Below are positions 10,143 through 20,673 of a stretch of 64,000 nucleotides of DNA, piece after piece. Origin of the DNA: Petasospora fabianii (Eukaryota > Ascomycota > Saccharomycetes > Phaffomycetales > Wickerhamomycetaceae); the NCBI GenBank assembly GCA_022641835.1, contig CP048716.1, forward strand, positions 620,001 through 684,000. The letters are read 5' to 3'. Made by a program: the position numbers and the translations under genes. The first letter of the stretch is position 1, and each line of letters opens with the position of its first letter. The notes beneath the pieces are model-generated. The model saw nothing but the letters and a program-made list of their open reading frames with translations, did not search any database and was not told the DNA's origin.

Positions 10143-12641
10143 TCAAACCATTTGAGAACCATCCAGTTTTCTCTTTAACGAGGCCAATCTGTTTGAGATG
10201 CTCTCGATGTATCTCTCAACTTGAGCCTTATCAGCATCTTCCAATTTATCTCCTGAACCATCATGATCCAGTAATGCCTCAAGCATCCAAATAGCAGTAG
10301 AATAAGCCAATTCACAACCAAGAAGATCAGTACCATTCATCTCAGATTTTGCAGTGTTCTTGGCAATCTCCAAAGCACGATCATAAATCAATCTCTCAGC
10401 GTAAATCTTTTCCTCCTGAGTGGAATCATATCCTTCCATTGTACTCAACTTCTTTTGAGCTTCATGCAACTTCGCCTTAACAAATTCAGCCTTCTCAAGA
10501 ACCTCATTGAAACGATCACGAATCCACTGAACAATCTCATTCAGACGTGGAATTGGCTTACAGCTATTGTTATGCCACCATTCCGAAGCAATATTCATAG
10601 CCTTAGCGAGAAGAGAAAGTGTCTTAACGTAGAGCAGGACTGCTTCATCTGCAAGTTGCTTCACAATGTATGGTGGAAGTGAATCATCTGTCGATGTATC
10701 ATCGTCATCATCATCGGCAATTGCAAATGAATTCGAGGATGGTGGGGATGGAATCAATTGGGAAAACTTCACTTCAGCATAGAGATTGATAACATGTGCC
10801 TTGGTTGCGAGAGATTCAAGCTCAAGAATGATGTTGTTGTCACCAGTGGAATGGTTTTTGAAAGAGTTGTAATTGACAATGTGATTTGTCGAATTGAGGA
10901 TGATGTTATTGGTAAAGGAGTTGTTGGAATTGTTGATGTGTGAGAGAGCATTGTTACCCGGAGATACTGATAGCGGTTGTTGTGGATTATTGCCAAAGAG
11001 TCTTGTCGATGCAAGACCGAGGGCTTTTGATAGAGCATTTGTTGGAGATATCGAGATGGAAACGCGTCTGTCAAATGATGGACGTCTTCCAGATGAACCA
11101 CTGGATGATCCTCTTGAAGAGCGACGACGCTGTGCCGTGTAGAACTGGTTGGGCAAGGCAATAGCACCGGCTCCAGTCCCAGCATTAGCTAATTCATCAG
11201 CTAAAGCGTTAACTTCAACAGCAGTCTTTTCCACAACAACATATTCCTTTTCGACAACCAGGTCGGACTGTCCAGCAGCGCCTGGAGACTGGAATCTAAA
11301 GTTTGGTCTTGTAGTGGGGACATTTCCCTGAGATCCAGTACGTTGCTGCTGTTGATAGGAAACAACTTGTTGATTGTTGATTGGCTGGATATCACGACGA
11401 GAGATCTGTTTGATAGGAGCCCCAGCAGAAGGAGGTGGAGTCCGTCTCAGTTCCCTTATCTGGCTCATAGACTTTTCAGAGGGGCGAGTCTCTTCCTTAT
11501 CAGTGCTGTGAGTTGCATCTTCAGTCTCTTCTTCATCATCCTCGTCGACAACTTCATCGACAATGTTGTTATTGACAATAGCACCCTGTTGGATGTATTC
11601 AGAGACAAACATGTTTTCATTGACCTGCGAGGGTTCCAAATTGATTTCTTTATTGACACCATCAAGTAAAAGCGTTAAATCGTAATTGACAATCTCATTA
11701 TCAAAGAACTCTGCAAATCCCATTCTCTCTGTAGGTTCAAATTTTAGCAATGAACAAATCAATCTCTTGATCTCAGGATCAATAGTGTGAGAAATGGCAC
11801 TTGGGAAATGGATCTTATCCTTAGCCTTCTTGATCTTGTTGAATAACTCCATATGATTTGAGGCACGGAATGGTGGCTTTCCAACACACATTTCGTACAA
11901 TACTGCACCTACAGACCATAGATCTGCCTTTGCAGTATACTTTTGATAATTCAAAATCTCTGGGGCCATGTAGAGTGGGGAACCGCAGAGTGTCTCAGCG
12001 AGGGATGTGTTTGGGAGGAAGCGTGCGAATCCGAAATCTGCGATACGAAGAATGGGTAGGTCTGGGAGACCTACAAATCCCTTTGAATCAAATGTCTCCT
12101 GTTCGAATACTGGTGGTGATAGAAGAAGATTCTGTGGTTTGATATCACGATGTACCAAATTTTTGGATCTGAGGAACTCAAGGGCAGATGATAGTTGTTT
12201 TAAGTAGTTCAGTACTAGGATCTTATTGAGACCATGAGAATTTGGTGGTGGTGGATACTTATTGAGCATAGTCTGAATCAATGGATGCTTTTGTACTAGT
12301 TCATCTTTCTTTCTGATGAAGTATGACAAGTCACCAAGGGAGCAATATTCCATAATCAAATGGAAATGGGTCTCTGTTTGTTGATAATCCAGCAATTCGA
12401 CAATGTGTGGATGTTTCAAGTCCTTAAGGATCGATATTTCAATTTCCAAGTTTTCCAAAAGCTTCTTGTTCTTCAATAAAGATCTAATGACGGACTTGAT
12501 AGCAACTGGTGAATGAGATTTGAGATTAACACCTTTGTAAACCTTGGCAAAGCTTCCACGACCAATTTCAGCTCCAATCTTGTAGTTCCCTATGAGCTTG
12601 ACATCTCTGTCATGTGTGGTAGGTACTGGTGATGGTGCCAT
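10143..12641 (-). CDS. ATG1: Autophagy-initiating Ser/Thr protein kinase Atg1
   Basis: The 832-residue kinase (S. cerevisiae 897) starts at the ATG complementary to 12639-12641. The N-terminal kinase domain (about 17-325) has the glycine loop GRGSFAKV at 27-34, catalytic Lys49 in VAIKS, HRD at 164-166 in LVHRDIKPQNLL, DFG at 202-204, and an activation loop AETLCGSPLYMAPE with Thr217 equivalent to the Atg13-dependent autophosphorylation site. A disordered Ser/Pro/Asn-rich middle follows, then a C-terminal helical region (about 610-830) corresponding to the tandem MIT/EAT domain that binds Atg13. It triggers phagophore formation when TORC1 is low. The promoter side is a long 1.3 kb gap. Identification is secure. 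Confidence 0.96.
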   Translation of the reverse strand: MAPSPVPTTHDRDVKLIGNYKIGAEIGRGSFAKVYKGVNLKSHSPVAIKSVIRSLLKNKKLLENLEIEISILKDLKHPHIVELLDYQQTETHFHLIMEYCSLGDLSYFIRKKDELVQKHPLIQTMLNKYPPPPNSHGLNKILVLNYLKQLSSALEFLRSKNLVHRDIKPQNLLLSPPVFEQETFDSKGFVGLPDLPILRIADFGFARFLPNTSLAETLCGSPLYMAPEILNYQKYTAKADLWSVGAVLYEMCVGKPPFRASNHMELFNKIKKAKDKIHFPSAISHTIDPEIKRLICSLLKFEPTERMGFAEFFDNEIVNYDLTLLLDGVNKEINLEPSQVNENMFVSEYIQQGAIVNNNIVDEVVDEDDEEETEDATHSTDKEETRPSEKSMSQIRELRRTPPPSAGAPIKQISRRDIQPINNQQVVSYQQQQRTGSQGNVPTTRPNFRFQSPGAAGQSDLVVEKEYVVVEKTAVEVNALADELANAGTGAGAIALPNQFYTAQRRRSSRGSSSGSSGRRPSFDRRVSISISPTNALSKALGLASTRLFGNNPQQPLSVSPGNNALSHINNSNNSFTNNIILNSTNHIVNYNSFKNHSTGDNNIILELESLATKAHVINLYAEVKFSQLIPSPPSSNSFAIADDDDDDTSTDDSLPPYIVKQLADEAVLLYVKTLSLLAKAMNIASEWWHNNSCKPIPRLNEIVQWIRDRFNEVLEKAEFVKAKLHEAQKKLSTMEGYDSTQEEKIYAERLIYDRALEIAKNTAKSEMNGTDLLGCELAYSTAIWMLEALLDHDGSGDKLEDADKAQVERYIESISNRLASLKRKLDGSQMV

Positions 12642-13966
12642 AGTGATGTGTCCGTGTATGATATGTGATGTGTGTTTGTCAGGTACCTTATCGGTGTGTT
12701 ATGTGATGTGGGATGGGGTTACTGATCGGAATATGGAACACGGGTTCAGTGTGTGTGATGTGTGTTTGGAAGTAACTTAGTTCCCTTTCACGGATACCAA
12801 TGTCACTAAAAGAAAGTAGACACTGTGTATGTGTGATGTACGATCTGTGATGATGCCTGTGTACTTGTCGTGCGCACCCCTGATGATGAGGTGGAGATGA
12901 GACTAGGTCAAGAGAAACAACGAAGGAGGATGAAATTGAAAAAAAAAACAAAAGGTCAGACCAGAGATTCTGAGAAGAGATGTGTTTTAACGGAGTGGCG
13001 ATGTAAGCGCGCTGGGGATAGTGGCGCTGTGTCAAGGGGTTTGAGCGTGTGGTGAGTGATGTGCTCTATTTTGGTGGCGACGGCAACCCAAGCGCGTTGC
13101 CCTCTTGCGATGAGGACGGCGGGTGTGAATCTGGAGTGTGGCGGTGGAGCAGAGATGTGTGCGAGAGACTTGTGCTCTGAGTGTGTATGCGATATATCGG
13201 CGGTTAGCCTAGACGCTGGCCCTTATAAGTTGTATGTGTTTTTTGGCGTAATGGTGGCCTGTCAAGATAAAACCTGGCGGGTTGTGAGGGGGAAGGGGGA
13301 AGGGAGCTTTATTTAAAGGAACTACGATAAGAGTCAAAGCGCGCGCTTAGGAGCCTGGGGTCAAATGACGCACACACAAGAGCGCGCGGGTGCTTGGGCT
13401 AAAGCTTTAAGCTACATAATTTAATGGAGTGATCACTCATAGTGACTGACTACACCTCTCTCTATAAACTACCTTTATTCCTCTATACCCTTTGCCACCG
13501 CCACAACGCCACCGTCAAAATGCGCCTCTCTCACACCACCTCAACTTTAGCATCCTTCATCCCCCGTTGCCCCAGTTATATATTCAGTTTATTATTACAA
13601 TGACGCATTTAACATTAAAAAACGTGACCTGGTAAGCGCCACACCAATGACACATTTTTCTTTTATCATTTTGCTTATCAGCGCGCGGGGGGATACACAT
13701 ACATTGTATGTACTGTACTGTATAAACCGAGTGGGTGAGTGGGGGTTGGTCATCAAGTGTCAAGATTTGAGTGATCTATGTTTCGGTTATACTTGTGTGC
13801 TTATGCTTGTCTGTTTTTGAGTTGGGTGTAGAGGTGTTTAGTCCTATAATCAACCCCACTCTTGAGCCACGGGCCACTACAGGACTGTTACAGGCACACA
13901 TGTCACTAACATCAACACACACATGAAACACATCTCATAAATAGCATTCAGCTTAATATACACATA
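12642..13966. other. Long ATG1 upstream / MND1 downstream intergenic region
   Basis: 1.3 kb without a supported gene. The first 200 bp next to ATG1 is GT-rich with repeats of TGATGTGTG (12664-12770). TTTTGGCG occurs at 13242-13249 and TCGGCGGTTA, one base off the Ume6 URS1 consensus, at 13197-13206. Three GCGCGC words lie at 13340, 13383 and 13681; such CGCGCG words are typical RSC3/30 sites in yeast promoters. AT-rich sequence near 13920 is the MND1 3' side. Confidence 0.45.
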
Positions 13967-14687
13967 TCAGTTTGTTTCAAATTCTTTGAATAGAGTATTC
14001 AAATCAGGAAGATCTGTAAACTCCTCTGGAATCCCCAATTCTTGTTTGAACACCTCTCTCCCAATATCATTTTGCTTCTTGAAATGATACATCATGGCCT
14101 CCATATTATCAGTACAGATTTCCGCATTTGCAACCAGATGTTGCAATTCTCTTTTAATCTCACCGACCCTATCACCGTCATATGTTGAGTTGCCCAAAGT
14201 CTTCTCTAACTCATCACAACTCTTCTTGAGCTCCTCCCATTCTTTGACTCTCTGTATAGCATCCTTCTTCACTCTCTTTGCCTTCTCCTGATTAATCTCC
14301 CTTTGCAAGACTTTTAACCTATCTTCTGACTTATCAATCTTTTCCTCGACTCTTCCAATCTGATCTTTAACGGCTTTAATCACGTCATATTCGAAACTCC
14401 AATAAACAACAGTGATACCACATTTCTCCGCCTTGACGAGTCCATCATCAACAAGCGATTGAAGAAGTTCTTTCATCTGCATCGCATGGATACCAACAAA
14501 TTTCGACCCTTGTGATTCAATTTCTTTAATGTTATAAAACGTATGTATCCTTGTGAAGAATTCTAAGAGACGGGAACGCTTCTCATCGAGTGAGACACCA
14601 CTCTTCTTTGCCTTAGGCGGCTAATCCATGAGGCGGTTAGTTCTTGTTAAGCTCCTATGTTTTCATTCACCAGTGTAAATCTACCAT
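13967..14687 (-). CDS. MND1: Meiotic recombination protein Mnd1 (spliced; first exon is the ATG alone)
   Basis: Proposed exons: ATG at 14687-14685, then 14620-13967, joined across a 64-bp intron, giving 218 residues (S. cerevisiae Mnd1 is 219). Without splicing the conserved N-terminus cannot be reached because TAG precedes it in frame. Exon 2 opens PPKAKKSGVSLDEKRSRLLEF, the family N-terminus with its winged-helix segment, followed by HTFYNIKEIESQGSK and MQMKELLQSLVDDGLV. A leucine-zipper coiled coil fills about 80-170, and the end has the conserved LGIPEEFTDLP. Mnd1 pairs with Hop2 to help Dmc1/Rad51 strand invasion in meiosis. The gene is divergent from GTS1, with a TATAAA at about 14769-14775. 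Confidence 0.88.
14621..14684 (-). other. MND1 intron
   Basis: 64 bases with donor GTAGAT directly after the ATG, branch AACTAAC (complement of 14636-14642) and acceptor TTAG at 14624-14621; the branch A is 16 bases from the acceptor. The donor is weak against yeast GTATGT. No other ATG-plus-donor combination within the upstream 250 bp keeps the frame open. Confidence 0.65.
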
Positions 14688-14934
14688 CTCTAGTAATCTT
14701 ATCGTTGGTAGTGGCTATGCTCCAAGCTAACCGCCAACGTGTCAAGTTGTCATATACAAAGGGGTTCTTTATAAACTGATAGAGTGGCCCTACCACCCAC
14801 TCCGCGCTTTCTCTCGGACACCTCGGAGCTTTCTCTAAAAACTCGGAAAGGCACTAAGGCTTGAGCAAATCACGGGCATAATAGTCATCACAGCAACTAG
14901 TGTAACTGTCTCATCAGTGTAATTAGCAACAGCC
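14688..14934. promoter_or_regulatory. MND1/GTS1 divergent promoter
   Basis: 247 bp. It holds a TATAAA-like word for MND1 near 14770 and CTAACCGCC at 14727-14735, related to the meiotic URS1 element TAGCCGCCGA. A repeated CTCGGA word occurs at 14814, 14823 and 14841. Confidence 0.5.
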
Positions 14935-16197
14935 ATGAGCAAACGCAATCAGAAACGTATCGAGAACGAGCTCAAGGACCTCATTAACCTTCGTGATAAT
15001 GCGAACCGTTGTGCCGAGTGTGAGGCCACTTTCCCAACATGGGCTTCGGTCAATCTTGGAATCTTCCTCTGTGGTCGTTGTGCCTCTCTTCATAGACGTC
15101 TTGGTCCAAATGTCTCCGTGGTCAAATCATTGACCCTTGATAGATGGAATGATGATGATTTGGACTCTATGGCAAGTATGGGTAATAAGAGAGCTAAGAA
15201 ACTATGGAATGCTAAAGGTGTGCCCTTCCCTTACGATGATGATGATAAGGATGAGATCTACATGTGGCTCATCAAAAAGTATCAAAAGGGTGAATTCAGA
15301 TATGATGAGATTCGTGATGAGGATTATAACTTGGGGAGAAGAAATTCAAGACCAAGTTCAAGACCAAGTTCAAGACCTTCATTAAGTGCTAGAAGTAGTG
15401 GATATGGTAACGGTAATCTTCCAAGACTAACACATAGGGACATCCCAGAGATGCAACGTATCAAATATCGCAAACTCGAACCAAAACTAGAAAGTATGGG
15501 ATTCCGTAATGTCGATGATAATTACGAAGCTTTAGTGCTAGCAAAAGGTGATGTCCAATTTGCTGTTGAGATCTTGAACAATTCAGGTCCTATTGATGAT
15601 TCGGCTGAAAAGAAACCACCATTACCAAGAAGACCGGGATCTTCATCTGCTCCAGCTTCAGCTCCAACTGCATCATCATCGGAGTGGTGGAATGGTAATG
15701 GTAATGCTTCTACAAACTCCACCACAACCCAGCCAGCTATATTCGATGGTACAACAACTACAGGAGCCTCAACGATCCCAGTTGGACCAAATGGACTCAT
15801 TGAACCACCACAGCAGTATTTGGATCCAGCTACAGGAGTCATCTACGTCGATCCTATTCATCAGCAACAATATGAACAACAACAGCAACAACTCATGCTT
15901 CAGCAGCAACAGCAGCAGCAGCAGTTCCCTCAAAAGACAGGGATTGATAAGAACTCATTGATGTCACTATACAACCAACCAACGGGCGCTACATCTCAAT
16001 TCCAACAACAACAACAGCCATTGCAAACCCAGCAGACGGCTTTCTCCCAGTTCTCAGGATTCCCACAACAGACAGGTACTGCCCTCCCACAACAACAGCC
16101 AACAGCTCAGCAGTTTGGTAATGTTCCACAGTATACAGGTTTCCAACCACAGCAGCAACAGTATCAACAGAACTACCAGGGAAGTTTCCCATATTGA
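14935..16197 (+). CDS. GTS1: ArfGAP with UBA-like and Gln-rich regions, Gts1 type
   Basis: The 420-residue protein from ATG 14935 starts with an ArfGAP zinc finger: Cys26, Cys29, Cys46 and Cys49, and catalytic Arg54 in SLHRRLG. The ArfGAP domain spans about 12-135. A short repeat SRPSSRPSSRPS follows, then a UBA-like domain (about 175-215, LESMGFRNVDDNYEALVLAKGDVQ-like helix-turn pattern), and a long Gln/Pro/Thr-rich C-terminus with uninterrupted glutamine runs. This layout is that of Gts1, an Arf GTPase-activating protein involved in vesicle traffic, flocculation and metabolic oscillation in S. cerevisiae. The catalytic residues are intact. It is divergent from MND1 and in line with the ABC gene. 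Confidence 0.92.
   Translation: MSKRNQKRIENELKDLINLRDNANRCAECEATFPTWASVNLGIFLCGRCASLHRRLGPNVSVVKSLTLDRWNDDDLDSMASMGNKRAKKLWNAKGVPFPYDDDDKDEIYMWLIKKYQKGEFRYDEIRDEDYNLGRRNSRPSSRPSSRPSLSARSSGYGNGNLPRLTHRDIPEMQRIKYRKLEPKLESMGFRNVDDNYEALVLAKGDVQFAVEILNNSGPIDDSAEKKPPLPRRPGSSSAPASAPTASSSEWWNGNGNASTNSTTTQPAIFDGTTTTGASTIPVGPNGLIEPPQQYLDPATGVIYVDPIHQQQYEQQQQQLMLQQQQQQQQFPQKTGIDKNSLMSLYNQPTGATSQFQQQQQPLQTQQTAFSQFSGFPQQTGTALPQQQPTAQQFGNVPQYTGFQPQQQQYQQNYQGSFPY
15895..16182 (+). repeat. CAG/CAA glutamine-coding repeat in GTS1
   Basis: CAG/CAA triplet runs encode glutamine tracts in the C-terminal region, the longest at about 15901-15924 (eight Gln codons with one interruption). Such tracts vary in length between strains. 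Confidence 0.85.
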
Positions 16198-16560
16198 ACA
16201 AAATCGGGGATCTGGAAAGCGGATCTGGAAAGTGAAAAAATGTACGATAGACTCTACCTCATGGACTAATTGTCATATCTTGATAAACAAGTAGTTGATA
16301 GATGTTTTGTATCTAATAGTATTGTATATGTAGGTTAAGTTCGTAAGTATGTGGTGTCCGGGTTTCAATGGGTTCGTAATTCGGCACGCGGTTCTTGGAG
16401 GTTTTGGTTCATACAGTAGAGAATTAAAATGGGGGTTTAAGACAGTTCTCTGTGGTTGTGAGGTCGTTTTGAGAGTTGAGTATCCTATATCATCTGGTGC
16501 TTTGACTATCTCTGAACTTTCCCTCCCGCTACGACTTTAGGAAGCTTGTCCCACAGTAGC
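16198..16560. other. GTS1 3' region and ABC transporter promoter
   Basis: 363 bp. A short duplication GGATCTGGAAA(G) occurs at 16209 and 16222 just after the GTS1 stop. Nothing else is recognised. Confidence 0.4.
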
Positions 16561-19500
16561 ATGGCATCGGAGAAGCCTCACTTGATAGAGCACAGCAAGC
16601 TCTCGATATCACGACAAAACTCGGAGGAGGAGTCTTATCTTGATCAGAACCTCTCCTTTGCACATATTAATCCCGTATCTGTACGGGTGTGGGACCTTTC
16701 TGTATCAGCTAAATCCAGCTCTCTTAGGGGAATCTTCAAACGTAAACGTCATGACCCAGAAGCTGACCCACAAGCTATCAAGACGGTATTACACACCACC
16801 TCCTTCGATCTACCCAAAGGTTCACTCATGGCCATCATTGGTGGCTCCGGATCAGGAAAGACAACATTGCTAAATGTGCTGGCCGACAGAACAGGCGTCA
16901 GCTCTACGCTTAGCAAGACTGGTGATGTACTATACAATGGTGGGTCCCTCGAATCGGTAAGGAACGCTTATGTCTTACAACAAGATGTCCTCTCTCCCAA
17001 TTTGACTTGTCGAGAAACTCTGCAGTATGCAGCAGAGCTGAGGCTGCCCGACTCTACTACTCATGAGGAGAGATCGAGGCTTGTGGAGGAGATCATCATG
17101 GAGTTGGGTCTCAAGGATTGTGCAGGCACAATTGTTGGTGATTCGACTCATAAGGGATTATCAGGTGGTGAAAAAAGACGTGTAAGTATTGGTATCCAAA
17201 TGTTGTCAAATCCATCACTACTCTTCTTGGATGAGCCTACTACTGGTTTAGATGCCCATTCGGCATTTTTATTGATTAGAACGCTAAAAGGCCTTGCAAA
17301 GAGAGGAAGAACCATCATAATCTCCATTCATCAACCACGCTCAGATATTTTCTTCTTGTTTGACTACTTGTGTATCTTATCCAAGGGAAGAACAGTATAT
17401 TCACACAGAGTTGATAAGGTCTTGCCATATTTTGAACAATTTGGTTTCCATGTCCCAGATAGCGTCAATCCAGCAGACTATCTCGTTGATATAACAGCAG
17501 TTGATGTTCGTACCCCAGAATCTGAATCACAAGGAATGGAGAGACTTTTGAAGCTATCTGACCATTGGTCTAAATATTCACAAACTCTGCTCGATACTAC
17601 CCCGATAACACCCACAAAACATCAGAAGGTGATTCAGAAGAGAGCACCATTCCTAAGAGAACTAACCATTCTCACCAAGAGGACATACATCTTGACCATT
17701 AGAGATACATCCACTCTATTGTCACTCTTTGGTGAGTCTATCTTCATGGGAATCATCTGTGGCTGGGTCTATTACTCTCCATCTGGCTCACTCTCTGGTA
17801 TCCGTACATTAGCTGGTGCAATTTATTCCTCCTGTGCCCTTCAGGGATACCTCATGCTCCTTTTTGAAACATTCCGTCTCTGTCATCGTGACATCAAGAC
17901 ATTTGACCGTGAACGTTCTGACAATTGTACCTCTCCACTAGGGTTCCTTCTCTCTCGTCGTCTTGCTAAACTCTTCACCGAAGACGTCATAGTCACTCTC
18001 CTCTACTCCATCATCACCTACTTCATGTATGGTCTTCAACGCACAGCGAGAAAATTCTTCATCTATTGGATCATGGTCTTCCTCACACATCTCACAAGTA
18101 TGACTGGTGCCATGTTTGCCGTATCCCTCACCAGAAACTACGCTGAAGCGAGTCTTGTGGCTAATCTCAACTACACAGTCCAAAGTTTTGCCTGTGGGTT
18201 TTTTGCTAATGCAAACACTATGCCCGTGTATGTCAGATGGACAAAGTACGTTGCATACATGTGGTACTCGTTTGGTTGTGGTATGGTGAACCAGTTTGAA
18301 GATTACATGGGTGATTGTCCGTATGAAGGACAGGCTGCTTGTTATAGTTTCAGTGGTGAGGCAATCTTGAAAGAGTATGGATTCTGGAGAAGTCACTGGA
18401 TAACTATTTGTCTCTTTGTCGTACTTGCTTGGTCCTTCTTTTTCTATTCCATCGCTGGCTTGTTACTTAAGTACAAGACCGTTGATGTGACATTGTCAAA
18501 ACAGGTAAAGGAGGCTGGTGCTTCTGAAAATGAATTGAAGAACGAGAGACCAGTTAATCCCAGCAAGAGTCAAACTCCTGATGAGATTGGCCAAATTGAT
18601 GTCACGCTTAACGATTTCTATTTGGGTGTTAAGGTAAGAAGAGGTAAGCAAGAAAAGGTGATCCTTTCAGGAATTAACGCAACGTTTAAGGCTGGAAAGT
18701 TGAACGCCATCATGGGTCCATCTGGTTCTGGAAAATCTTCCCTTTTGAACTTGGTGTCTGGAAGACTATCATCGAATCTGATGAACAGATACAGCTCGAG
18801 TGGTGATATCTTCTTTAACAACATAAAAGTCTCCTCTGAGATGATGAATCAAGTTTGCTCCTATGTTTCTCAAGATGATGACCATCTTCTTGATACCCTT
18901 AGTGTCCGTGAAACACTCCAGATGGCTGCCAACTTGAGGCTAAGAAACATGACCAGCTCTCAGAGAAAGCAAGCTGTGGATGATATCATTGCCCAGCTTG
19001 GTCTTCGTGGCTGTGCTAATACCATGATTGGAAGTGAATTCATCAAGGGAATCAGTGGTGGTGAGAAGAGACGTGTATCAATCGGAATTCAGCTTCTGAA
19101 TAACCCAAAGATCCTCTTCCTGGATGAGCCAACTTCTGGATTGGATGCATTCACTGCTGCTACGATCTTGGAAATCTTACAACGTCTTGCCGATGAAGGT
19201 AAGACCATCATCATGACAATCCACCAGCCTCGTTCTGACTTGTTTACGGAGTTTGGCCAAGTATTACTTCTTTCCAAAGGTGGCCATGTTGCTTTCAATG
19301 GTGCACAGTCTGATATTGTACCCTACTTTGAAGGTCTTGGATATCCATGTCCCAAACTGACTAACTCTGCTGACCATATTCTGGATTTGATATCTGTCAA
19401 TTACCAATCTGCCAAGGTGGAGCAAGAAATTAAGGCTCGTATCAACACACTTCTGACCCATTGGTCAACACAGCCACGATACAGACCGGAATCACCTGAA

Positions 19501-20427
19501 GTTATCACAGAGAAGGAATTCAAACAGAGGTTCGCTTCCATCATTCGTGAACCTTGCGGCTTTGTCGTTGCTCTCACGGAGTGCACTAGACAGTTTGCAA
19601 TCACAACTCTCAGAAACTTATCTGTTGTTGGTGCTAAGCTCTTCAATCCCCTCGGTGTTGGTATCGTTGTCGCTCTCTATATGGCCCCACTCAAGAACAA
19701 CTATGCTGGAATCCAAACCCGACTCGGAGCCATCCAGCAAACTACAGCTCTCTACTTCTGTGGAATGTTGAACAATCTTGCTAGTTACCCTTCTCAGCGT
19801 AATTACTTCTACCACGAACACCATGATAGAGTCTACAGCACACTTCCATTCTTCCTCAGCTACACACTTGTTGAGATTCCATTTGATATCCTTGCCTCTC
19901 TCATCGTTGCGTGCTTCTTTGGCCCAATCATCGGACTTCCAAGAACTGCAGAGATGTACTTTGCTATTGCATACACCTCTTTGATGACGATCTTCTGTGG
20001 TGAAAGTCTTGGTATCATAACTAACACGCTCTTTGACGAAGCTGGATTCGCTGTGAACTCTGTCTCTGTGATCTTGTCCATTGGTACATTCATGGCTGGT
20101 GTCATGTCTCTTCAGATGAACGGCTTCCTCAAGGGTGTCAACTACATGAGTCCATTGAAGTACATGACGACCATCTTGTTGAACATGGGGTTCCCCGATG
20201 ACATGGTGTTCACGTGTGATAATACCACTAGAGATGCCAACGGTAATTGTCTACTGGGCACTGGAAGGGCCGTCTTGGAGACTTATGGCTTGAGGCAGGA
20301 GTACAAATCCTACTTTGGTATTCTGGTGTGTATTGCAGTGATTTATAGGGTTATTGCTTACTTCCTGCTGAGATTGAAGATGCTCAAGATAGACATTGGT
20401 GTTTTCCGCACTACCAAAGTGGAGTAA
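16561..20427 (+). CDS. YOL075C: Full-size ABCG-family transporter, YOL075C type
   Basis: 1288 residues from ATG 16561, close to S. cerevisiae Yol075c (1294). Two tandem halves each have a nucleotide-binding domain followed by six spans. NBD1: Walker A GGSGSGKTT, signature LSGGEKRRVSIG, Walker B LLFLDEPTTGLDA. NBD2: Walker A GPSGSGKSS, signature ISGGEKRRVSIG, Walker B ILFLDEPTSGLDA. Both sites look catalytically complete, unlike the asymmetric Pdr5 type, and the half order is NBD-TMD-NBD-TMD. It is probably a vacuolar or plasma-membrane exporter of lipophilic compounds or sterol precursors; the substrate is unknown. The CTG at 19120-19122 encodes the conserved Walker B leucine, which supports standard CTG decoding. 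It is convergent with the Zn2Cys6 gene. Confidence 0.93.
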   Translation: MASEKPHLIEHSKLSISRQNSEEESYLDQNLSFAHINPVSVRVWDLSVSAKSSSLRGIFKRKRHDPEADPQAIKTVLHTTSFDLPKGSLMAIIGGSGSGKTTLLNVLADRTGVSSTLSKTGDVLYNGGSLESVRNAYVLQQDVLSPNLTCRETLQYAAELRLPDSTTHEERSRLVEEIIMELGLKDCAGTIVGDSTHKGLSGGEKRRVSIGIQMLSNPSLLFLDEPTTGLDAHSAFLLIRTLKGLAKRGRTIIISIHQPRSDIFFLFDYLCILSKGRTVYSHRVDKVLPYFEQFGFHVPDSVNPADYLVDITAVDVRTPESESQGMERLLKLSDHWSKYSQTLLDTTPITPTKHQKVIQKRAPFLRELTILTKRTYILTIRDTSTLLSLFGESIFMGIICGWVYYSPSGSLSGIRTLAGAIYSSCALQGYLMLLFETFRLCHRDIKTFDRERSDNCTSPLGFLLSRRLAKLFTEDVIVTLLYSIITYFMYGLQRTARKFFIYWIMVFLTHLTSMTGAMFAVSLTRNYAEASLVANLNYTVQSFACGFFANANTMPVYVRWTKYVAYMWYSFGCGMVNQFEDYMGDCPYEGQAACYSFSGEAILKEYGFWRSHWITICLFVVLAWSFFFYSIAGLLLKYKTVDVTLSKQVKEAGASENELKNERPVNPSKSQTPDEIGQIDVTLNDFYLGVKVRRGKQEKVILSGINATFKAGKLNAIMGPSGSGKSSLLNLVSGRLSSNLMNRYSSSGDIFFNNIKVSSEMMNQVCSYVSQDDDHLLDTLSVRETLQMAANLRLRNMTSSQRKQAVDDIIAQLGLRGCANTMIGSEFIKGISGGEKRRVSIGIQLLNNPKILFLDEPTSGLDAFTAATILEILQRLADEGKTIIMTIHQPRSDLFTEFGQVLLLSKGGHVAFNGAQSDIVPYFEGLGYPCPKLTNSADHILDLISVNYQSAKVEQEIKARINTLLTHWSTQPRYRPESPEVITEKEFKQRFASIIREPCGFVVALTECTRQFAITTLRNLSVVGAKLFNPLGVGIVVALYMAPLKNNYAGIQTRLGAIQQTTALYFCGMLNNLASYPSQRNYFYHEHHDRVYSTLPFFLSYTLVEIPFDILASLIVACFFGPIIGLPRTAEMYFAIAYTSLMTIFCGESLGIITNTLFDEAGFAVNSVSVILSIGTFMAGVMSLQMNGFLKGVNYMSPLKYMTTILLNMGFPDDMVFTCDNTTRDANGNCLLGTGRAVLETYGLRQEYKSYFGILVCIAVIYRVIAYFLLRLKMLKIDIGVFRTTKVE

Positions 20428-20673
20428 TCTTACATAATACTACTTATATCTTGGTCCTCATCATACAACTGTCTACAAGCCCTAATCATTACAAATTCGT
20501 TATTCATTTCTCCAAACCGTCCCGTACAATAAATAGACATGGAGGAACACACGTAGTCAAAACAACGGTGTCAGGGGTGACCTCAAGCGAAGTGGGCCAC
20601 CCGCAACCAGCCAATAACAACCAAAAAAAGTCCAAAATTAGAAAAACACATAACAATATCAGACAAAGTCAAG

